This document shows, one piece after another, positions 58,480-64,000 of a DNA stretch of 64,000 nt. A program made the translations under genes and the position numbers. The stretch is from Demequina phytophila (lineage in GTDB: Bacteria > Actinomycetota > Actinomycetes > Actinomycetales > Demequinaceae): assembly GCF_000971135.1 (NCBI RefSeq), contig NZ_BBLW01000001.1:1-64000 (forward strand), written 5' to 3'. Positions within the stretch are counted from its first letter, which is position 1. Each line of letters opens with the position of its first letter. The notes under the pieces are model-generated. The model saw nothing but the letters and a program-made list of their open reading frames with translations, was not told the origin of the DNA and made no database searches.

Positions 58480-58845
58480 GAGGGTCAATTGTGCGGCACG
58501 TTTCGGGGTGCTCGTGACACCCGGGTCCCGACTCGGTTCGGAAGCGCTCGAAACGCACATTTACCAGGCACTTCGCTATCTGAGCGGGCCCCGCACCGGG
58601 AGGCGCGCGACACGCCCGGAGGCGACACGCCGCACACCCCGCGGGAGCGCTCTCCGCGGACGGCGACGCGCCGCCGTCGCGCCGCCCCGGGCGCGGGCCG
58701 CGACCCGCCCGTTCCCCACCAATCGCACATTTCTGCACCTACCAGGCGACACGCACTTTCGGGACGTGTGAGAAATCCCCGTGACAGGCATCGTCCCCCG
58801 CTGTATCTTGTCCCGACGGTTGCCGCACATGCTGAGGGGGATTGC
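58480..58845. other. 366-bp intergenic region between folC copy 2 and the DUF2510 gene
   Basis: No credible gene on either strand. It holds two spaced direct repeats: CGCACATTT at 58554-58562 and 58724-58732, each followed by TACCAGGC (58562-58569 and 58740-58747). It also carries the plus-strand promoter at 58781-58809 and a one-mismatch copy of the repeated word at 58787-58796. Confidence 0.45.
58781..58809 (+). promoter_or_regulatory. Predicted promoter of the DUF2510 protein gene
   Basis: GTGACA (58781-58786), 17 bases, TATCTT (58804-58809). The spacer contains GGCATCGTCC, a near copy of the repeated word. The start codon is 37 bases downstream. Confidence 0.55.
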
Positions 58846-59508
58846 GTGACCGAGTCGATGGAGCCTGCGCGCGTCCAGCCGGTCGCCGGTTGGTACGTCG
58901 ACCCGTTGGATGCGGGGGTGATGCGCTACTGGGACGGGTCGGGCTGGACCGCGCACGCGCGGCCGGTCGAGCCGGAGCCCGAGCCTGCGCCCGTCCAGCG
59001 TCACCGCGTCGGCATGGCGGCGGTGCTCGGCATCATCGCGTCCACGCTGCTGCTGGGCATCGCGCTCGTCACCATCGCGGCCATCGCGCAGCGGGAACGC
59101 ATGGCCGAGCCGACCGCGCCCGACCCGGGCGCGGTGGCCTCGCCGTCCACGCAGGCCGCCACCGACGACGCCGACGACGCGAAGGCGCTGATGCGTCGGG
59201 CGCGCGTGGACCTCGACGAGCTGGGCGTCACCATCGTCGCGGCCCTCCTCGAGGACCCCGAGGCTCAGGTCCAGGTCGCGGAGATCGCGGGCGACTACCT
59301 GGTGCTCACGGACGGCACCCCCTACGCGACCATCGACGCGTCGAACGGCGTGGAGCTCGGCGGATTCGTCCCGGGCGGGGCCGACGCGTTCTGCGTCTGG
59401 GTGGAGATGCCCGCCACGGACCGCGCCGCGCATTGGTCGCCGCTGGACGCGACCCTGGCCTCCGGCACGCTCAAGCGGGCGGGCGACTGCGCCGCGGTCA
59501 CCGGCTGA
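58846..59508 (+). CDS. DUF2510-domain single-pass membrane protein
   Basis: A 220-residue protein: N-terminal DUF2510 motif GWYVDPLDAGVMRYWDGSGW, an acidic Pro/Glu linker, one membrane segment (MAAVLGIIASTLLLGIALVT), then an extracytoplasmic domain with two cysteines (FCVWVEMP and GDCAAVTG). Function unknown; DUF2510 occurs in many actinobacterial membrane proteins. GTG 58846 has GAGGGGG. The 3' end overlaps cysM by 11 bases in convergent orientation. Confidence 0.83.
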   Translation: MTESMEPARVQPVAGWYVDPLDAGVMRYWDGSGWTAHARPVEPEPEPAPVQRHRVGMAAVLGIIASTLLLGIALVTIAAIAQRERMAEPTAPDPGAVASPSTQAATDDADDAKALMRRARVDLDELGVTIVAALLEDPEAQVQVAEIAGDYLVLTDGTPYATIDASNGVELGGFVPGGADAFCVWVEMPATDRAAHWSPLDATLASGTLKRAGDCAAVTG

Positions 59509-60439
59509 CCGGCTCGCCCCTCTCGACGCCCTGCTCCGCGCTCTCGAACAGAGTGGTCGACAGGTAGCGGTCGCCGCGGTCGCACGCGATGAACACCACG
59601 GTCGCGGTCGGCTCCTCGGCGGCGATCTCGAGCGCGACGGCCGCGGCGCCCCCGCTGCTCATGCCCACCAGCAGGCCCTCGCGGCGCGCGAGCGCACGCG
59701 TGGTCTCGACCGCGGCCTCCTGGGTGACGGTGCGGACCTCGGCGATGTGCGTGGGGTCGAACACCGCGGGCAGGTATTCGGGCGACCACGCACGGATGCC
59801 GGGGATCGCGGCGCCGGGCGCGGGCTGCACGCCGATCACCTTGACGTGCGGCGCGAGCGTGTGGAGCCCGCGCGACAGTCCCGTGACGGTGCCGGTGGTG
59901 CCCATCGAGGACACGACGTGCGTCACGGTGCCGTGGGTCTGCTCCCAGATCTCGGGCGCGGTGCCGTGCTCGTGCGCGACGGGGTTGGCGGGGTTCGCGA
60001 ACTGGTCCAGGCGGATGGCCCCGGTGTCGCGCGCGATCCGCTCGGCGACGTCGCGGGCGTGCTCCATGCCGCCCTCGCGGTCGGTCTCGACCACCTCCGC
60101 GCCGTACGCCGTCATCGACAGCGCACGCTCGCGCGAGGATCCCGCCGGCATGACCAGGATCATCCGGTAGCCCTTGACGGCCGCCGCCGCGGCGAGCGCG
60201 ATGCCGGTGTTGCCGCTGGTGGCCTCGACCAGCGTCGAGCCGGGGGCGATGCGCCCGTCGCGCTCCGCGGCGTCGATCATGGAGAACGCCGGGCGATCCT
60301 TCACCGAGCCGGCCGGGTTGTCACCCTCGAGCTTCGCGAGCACCAGCCCGGAGCCGGGCGCGGGCAGTCGCTGGAGGCGCACCACCGGGGTGCGCCCCAC
60401 GAGGTCGGCGATGGTCGGGGGCGTGTAGCGCGCGGTCAT
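59498..60439 (-). CDS. cysM: PLP-dependent cysteine synthase, CysM-like
   Basis: A 313-residue beta-family PLP enzyme. Schiff-base lysine in NPAGSVKDRPA, substrate loop EATSGNTGIAL, phosphate-binding loop SSMGTTGTVTGL. The C-terminal GDRYLSTTLF favours CysM over CysK. Makes cysteine from O-acetyl- or O-phosphoserine and a sulfur donor; the sulfurtransferase gene 1 kb away fits a sulfur theme but not one operon. Confidence 0.9.
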   Translation of the reverse strand: MTARYTPPTIADLVGRTPVVRLQRLPAPGSGLVLAKLEGDNPAGSVKDRPAFSMIDAAERDGRIAPGSTLVEATSGNTGIALAAAAAVKGYRMILVMPAGSSRERALSMTAYGAEVVETDREGGMEHARDVAERIARDTGAIRLDQFANPANPVAHEHGTAPEIWEQTHGTVTHVVSSMGTTGTVTGLSRGLHTLAPHVKVIGVQPAPGAAIPGIRAWSPEYLPAVFDPTHIAEVRTVTQEAAVETTRALARREGLLVGMSSGGAAAVALEIAAEEPTATVVFIACDRGDRYLSTTLFESAEQGVERGEPVSR

Positions 60440-60507
60440 GACCCCATGATGCCCATCTCCCCCGGCTCCGGCCCAGTTCCCGCGCTACGGTGACGGAGGA
60501 GGTGCTC

Positions 60508-61398
60508 ATGCCCGCTCTCGTCCTGTGCGGCGGACCGGCCGCCGGCCAGCCCGGTTCCGCGGCCCGCCTGCTCGACCCCGCCACGCCCATCGTCCTGGCC
60601 ACGGACGGGGGCCTCCAGCGCGGCGACGGCGTCTTCGAGACCGTGGGCGTGCACCACGGTCGCATGCACGACCTCGAGCCGCACCTCGAGCGCCTCGCGC
60701 AGTCCGCGGCCATGCTCGACCTGCCCGCGCCCGACCTGGGCGAGCTGCGAGACGCGATCGCGCTGGCCGTGCGGACCATGCTCGCCGGCGAGCCGTCGAC
60801 GCCGCCCACCGCGCTCGCGAAGGTGATCTACACGCGGGGACCCGAGCACGGCGCGGGCGCGGGCCGTCCCACCGGCTTCGTCTACGCGGACGTCTTCCCG
60901 GACGTGACGCGCCAGCGCACCGAGGGCGTGAGCGTGATGACGCTGTCGCGCGGGTACGCGCGCGGCGTCGGCGAGTCCGCGCCGTGGCTGCTGGCGGGCG
61001 CGAAGACGCTGTCCTACGCCGTGAACATGGCCGCCGAGCGCCACGCCAAGGCGCGCGGCTACGAGGATGCGATCCTCACCTCCACCGACGGCTACGTGCT
61101 GGAGGCGCCGCGCGCGAGCGTGCTGGTCCGGGTGGACGATGCGGTGGTCACCCCCGCCGCCGAGGGCGGGCTGCTCCACGGCACGGCGCAGCGCGCGGCG
61201 TTCGCGTCGCTCGAGGCGCGCGGGTTCGCCTGCGAGTACCGGGACGTCACCGTGGCGGAGCTCGACGCGGCGGAGCAGGTGTGGCTCACCGACTCCGTGC
61301 AGCTGCTGCGGCCGGTGCGCGAGATCGACGGGCGCATGCTCGTGGTGGACCGCGCGCTCACCGACGGGGTGAACGAGGACCTCCTCGCGGCCCCTTAG
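60508..61398 (+). CDS. Class IV aminotransferase, PabC-like (aminodeoxychorismate lyase)
   Basis: A 296-residue fold-type IV PLP enzyme with GDGVFETVGVHHGRMHDLEP, the PLP lysine in LAGAKTLSYAVN, and EAPRASVLV. Motif content fits 4-amino-4-deoxychorismate lyase, which makes p-aminobenzoate for folate, and two folC genes are near, but branched-chain or D-amino-acid aminotransferases share this core. ATG 60508 has a strong GGAGGAGG; an upstream GTG at 60490 does not. Confidence 0.78.
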   Translation: MPALVLCGGPAAGQPGSAARLLDPATPIVLATDGGLQRGDGVFETVGVHHGRMHDLEPHLERLAQSAAMLDLPAPDLGELRDAIALAVRTMLAGEPSTPPTALAKVIYTRGPEHGAGAGRPTGFVYADVFPDVTRQRTEGVSVMTLSRGYARGVGESAPWLLAGAKTLSYAVNMAAERHAKARGYEDAILTSTDGYVLEAPRASVLVRVDDAVVTPAAEGGLLHGTAQRAAFASLEARGFACEYRDVTVAELDAAEQVWLTDSVQLLRPVREIDGRMLVVDRALTDGVNEDLLAAP

Positions 61399-61409
61399 CG
61401 CTCCCGAGC

Positions 61410-61510
61410 GCCTCTCCACACACATCTGGCGCTGATCCACCAGGACCCCGCGATGTGAACGCACACCTGCACGCCGCGGCGCGGTTTCAGAGTGCCTCGT
61501 GTGGATCAGC
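61410..61510. repeat. 101-bp intergenic repeat, copy 2
   Basis: Aligns without gaps to 3222-3284 over its first 63 bases (about 46 identities, longest shared word CGATGTGA) and ends in the same GTGGATCAGC. An internal inverted pair GCTGATCCAC (61431-61440) and GTGGATCAGC (61501-61510) remains. Lies between convergent genes, like copy 1. Confidence 0.65.
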
Positions 61511-61529
61511 ACCCGCCAGCCGACAACGG

Positions 61530-62354
61530 TCAGGCGCCGGTCGCGACCTCGCGGCCCTGGTGCGCCCACTCCGACCACGAGCCCGGGTACAGCGCGGCCC
61601 GCACGCCCGCGATCTCGAGCGCGGCGATCTGATGCGCCGCGGTCACGCCGGAGCCGCAGTACACGGCCACCTCGGTGGCGGGATCCACACCCAGCCCGGC
61701 GAAGCGCTCCTCGAGTTCGGCGCCGGACAGGAACAGGCCCGAGGCCGCCACGTTCTCGCTGGTAGGTGCGTTGATCGCGCCGGGAATGTGCCCCGCGACG
61801 GGGTCCATCGGCTCGACCTCGCCGCGGAACCTCTCCCCCGCCCGCGCGTCGAGAAGGAGGCCGCGCGCGGGCCAGGCCGCGGCATCGTCCGCCTCGATCG
61901 CCGGCATCCCGTCCCAGCCGAGCGTCACCCTGCCCGGCGCGGGCGCCACCTCGCCGGTCTCGACCGGCAGGGCCGCGAGCACCCACGCCGCGAACCCGCC
62001 GTCGAGGATCCGCACGTCCACTCCGGCATGCCGCAGCAGCCACCACGCGCGCGCGGCGCCGAAGCCGTGGCCCGCGTCGTAGACCACCACGGCGTCGCCG
62101 TCCTCGAGGCCCCACCGGCGCGCGGCCGCCTCGAGCGCGTCTCGCGGCGGCAGCGGGTGGCGGCCGCGCCTCGGGTCGCCGATGTCCGCGAGCTCGGTGT
62201 CGAGGTCCACGTACACGGCGCCAGGGAGGTGCCCGGCGGCGTGGTCGGCGAGGCCGTTCGGCTGCGCGAGCGACCAGCGCACGTCGAGCAGTCGAGGTGG
62301 GGCGGACGATGCGAGGGCCGCGTCCAGCTCGGATGCGGAGATCAGCACGGTCAT
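61530..62354 (-). CDS. sseA: Two-domain rhodanese-type sulfurtransferase (SseA-like)
   Basis: A 274-residue thiosulfate/3-mercaptopyruvate sulfurtransferase with two rhodanese domains. The N-terminal domain (LLDVRWSL, VVVYDAGHGFGAARAWWLL) is non-catalytic; the C-terminal domain has the active cysteine in YCGSGVTAAHQI, the loop shape of the mercaptopyruvate-type enzymes. GAGGAGG precedes the ATG. Confidence 0.9.
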   Translation of the reverse strand: MTVLISASELDAALASSAPPRLLDVRWSLAQPNGLADHAAGHLPGAVYVDLDTELADIGDPRRGRHPLPPRDALEAAARRWGLEDGDAVVVYDAGHGFGAARAWWLLRHAGVDVRILDGGFAAWVLAALPVETGEVAPAPGRVTLGWDGMPAIEADDAAAWPARGLLLDARAGERFRGEVEPMDPVAGHIPGAINAPTSENVAASGLFLSGAELEERFAGLGVDPATEVAVYCGSGVTAAHQIAALEIAGVRAALYPGSWSEWAHQGREVATGA

Positions 62355-62396
62355 GGTTTCCTCCTCGGCGCGCTTCGCTCAGCACGGTATCGAATC

Positions 62397-62444
62397 CGAC
62401 ACCCCGACGGATCGAGGCCGGAGCCTGCGATCGCCGGGGTGTCG
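62397..62444 (-). terminator. Hairpin downstream of ileS
   Basis: CGACACCCCG (62397-62406) pairs with CGGGGTGTCG (62435-62444), with extra pairing inside, 35 bases past the ileS stop. Confidence 0.6.
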
Positions 62445-62478
62445 CGCGCGAAACCGTGCGGAGCGAACTGGCGGACGG

Positions 62479-64000
62479 TCAGGCCTTGGCCACCCGGACG
62501 GACTGGTCGCCCTCGGACACGTGAACCTCCACCGCGAGCACCTCGCCCGCGATGAGCTCCTGGTGGGTCGCGACGGCCTCCGCGCGCTCCGCCGGCACCG
62601 TCAGCGTGAGCACGATCCTGTCGGACACGTTGAGACCCGCGGACTTGCGCTCGTCCTGGATGGCGCGGATGAGGTCGCGCGCGAAGCCCTCGGCCTCGAG
62701 CTCGGGCGTGATATCGGTGTGCAGCAGCACGAACCCGCCGCTCGGCAGCACCGCCGCCGTGACGTCCGCGGACCCGATCACGGTCTCGAGCTCGTACTCG
62801 CCCTCGACCAGAGCGATGCCTCCGGACACCACCTGACCCGACGCGTCCGACCAGTCGCCGGTCTTCGAGCCCTTGATGGCCGCCTGGACGTCCTTGCCGA
62901 TGCGCGGGCCGGCCGCGCGGGCGTTGACGGTGAGGCGACGCTCGACGGGGTTCGCGTCGGTGAACGCGGACACGGTGACCAGCGACACGGCCTTGACGTT
63001 GAGCTCCGACGCGATGAGGCCCGCGTAGTCCTCCAGCGCCTCCGGAGCGGACACCGCCACCTCGAGCGCGGTGAGGGGCTGCCGCACGCGGATCTGACGT
63101 GCCTTGCGCAGCGCGTGCGCCGAGGACACCACCTCGCGCACCTGGTCCATCACCTCGCCCAGCGAGTCGTCGGCCCACGCGGCGGGCGCGACCGGGTAGT
63201 CGGTGAGGTGAACCGACCGCTCTCCGGTCAGGCCCCGGTAGATCTCCTCGGAGATCAGCGGCAGCAGCGGCGCCGCGAGACGCGTCAGGGTCACGAGCAC
63301 CGTGTACAGCGTGTCGAACGCGTCCTGGTCCTCGTCCCAGAAGCGGTCGCGCTGCGTGCGGACGTACCAGTTGGTGAGCAGGTCCATGTAGACGCGCAGC
63401 GACTCCGACGCGCCCGGCACGTCGAACGCCTCCATCTGCGCGGTGACCTCGGTCACCAGGTCCGCGGTCTTGGCCAGCACGTACCGGTCCATCACGGGCA
63501 GCGCGGCGACCCGTGCATCGTCCACCTCCACGCCCAGGACCCCCTCGCCCGACCGGGCGGCACCCGCGTAGAGCGTGAAGAAGTAGTACGTGGACCACAG
63601 CGGCAGCAGCACCTGGCGGACGCCCTCGCGGATGCCCTCCTCGGTGACGATGAGGTTGCCGCCGCGCAGGATCGGCGAGGACATGAGGAACCAGCGCATC
63701 GCGTCGGAGCCGTCGCGGTGGAACACCTCGTTGACGTCCGGGTAGTTGCGCAGCGACTTGGACATCTTGCGGCCGTCGGAGCCGAGCACGATGCCGTGCG
63801 ACACGCACGTCTTGAACGCCGGGCGGTCGAACAGCGCGGTCGCGAGGACGTGCATGACGTAGAACCAGCCGCGCGTCTGCCCGATGTACTCGACGATGAA
63901 GTCGGCCGGGTTGTGCCCGTCGAACCAGTCGCGGTTCTCGAACGGGTAGTGCACCTGCGCGAACGGCATCGAGCCCGAGTCGAACCACACGTCGAACACG
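62479..64000 (-). CDS. ileS: Isoleucyl-tRNA synthetase, C-terminal part (cut by window edge)
   Basis: About 507 residues of a class I synthetase running off the right edge. [38 protein letters not shown] and the KMSKS loop [13 protein letters not shown] identify a Val/Ile/Leu synthetase; the C-terminal anticodon-binding region and DUF5915-like tail ([11 protein letters not shown]) fit the eukaryote-like IleRS type common in actinobacteria. The catalytic HIGH motif and editing domain are outside the window. Confidence 0.94.
   Translation of the reverse strand, partial: VFDVWFDSGSMPFAQVHYPFENRDWFDGHNPADFIVEYIGQTRGWFYVMHVLATALFDRPAFKTCVSHGIVLGSDGRKMSKSLRNYPDVNEVFHRDGSDAMRWFLMSSPILRGGNLIVTEEGIREGVRQVLLPLWSTYYFFTLYAGAARSGEGVLGVEVDDARVAALPVMDRYVLAKTADLVTEVTAQMEAFDVPGASESLRVYMDLLTNWYVRTQRDRFWDEDQDAFDTLYTVLVTLTRLAAPLLPLISEEIYRGLTGERSVHLTDYPVAPAAWADDSLGEVMDQVREVVSSAHALRKARQIRVRQPLTALEVAVSAPEALEDYAGLIASELNVKAVSLVTVSAFTDANPVERRLTVNARAAGPRIGKDVQAAIKGSKTGDWSDASGQVVSGGIALVEGEYELETVIGSADVTAAVLPSGGFVLLHTDITPELEAEGFARDLIRAIQDERKSAGLNVSDRIVLTLTVPAERAEAVATHQELIAGEVLAVEVHVSEGDQSVRVAKA

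Overview
The window is a continuous piece of chromosome from a very high G+C (a little over 70 % by eye) actinobacterium. Gene content and order point to Micrococcales: a DUF2469 gene beside rnhB, ferritin-like lipoprotein divergent from rimP, DivIVA-repeat gene between rlmN and dxr, DUF4233 after folC, a WhiG-type sigma factor, and a PII/Amt locus beside ffh and ftsY. The genus cannot be fixed from this alone; a Cellulomonas/Demequina-like relative is a low-confidence guess. No tRNA, rRNA, CRISPR array, transposase or prophage gene was seen.

Layout from left to right. (1) 1-2157, minus strand: the rimP-nusA-ylxR-infB operon, infB cut by the left edge, with a readable promoter; a divergent ferritin-like lipoprotein; then proS. 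(2) 5266-11999: two large secreted proteins, one with three C-terminal SLH repeats and many Cys-paired beta-sandwich repeats, one with two C-terminal Ig-like repeats. (3) 12180-22717: a tightly overlapping housekeeping run (GNAT, ispG, rseP, dxr, DivIVA-repeat protein, rlmN, cdsA, frr, pyrH, tsf, rpsB) joining isoprenoid synthesis, phospholipid synthesis and translation. (4) 23054-28456: an M23-family exported protein, a WhiG-like sigma factor, a tyrosine recombinase, and the overlapping yraN-comM-dprA genes. (5) 28638-30943: an autoregulated tetR-MFS efflux operon with a visible operator. (6) 31237-36516: DUF2469, rnhB, lepB, rplS, trmD, rimM, then two plus-strand membrane paralogues that interrupt the usual rpsP-KH-rimM-trmD-rplS operon, then the KH gene and rpsP. 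(7) 36680-41936: a six-gene flavin-based extracytoplasmic electron-transfer locus (ApbE flavin transferase, three FMN-binding carriers, two ferric-reductase-like membrane flavoproteins). (8) 41998-53559: an amidohydrolase, ffh, a glnD that lacks ACT domains, glnB, amtB with a GlnR-like box, ftsY, a small membrane protein and smc. (9) 53645-64000: ndk, apt, a small membrane protein, DUF4233, two tandem folC genes, a DUF2510 protein, a CysM-like synthase, a PabC-like enzyme, a two-domain sulfurtransferase, and ileS cut by the right edge.

The most striking non-genic signal is a short repeated word, GGACGATGCG (often continuing as NSGGTCGCC). I count 22 exact copies on the two strands, 12 of them in the small intergenic fraction, mostly just after stop codons and twice as inverted pairs forming hairpins. 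A second repeat family, about 101 bp with CTGATCCAC / GTGGATCAG ends, sits between two convergent gene pairs at opposite ends of the window. The rplS and rpsP leaders share sequence words and are predicted to fold.
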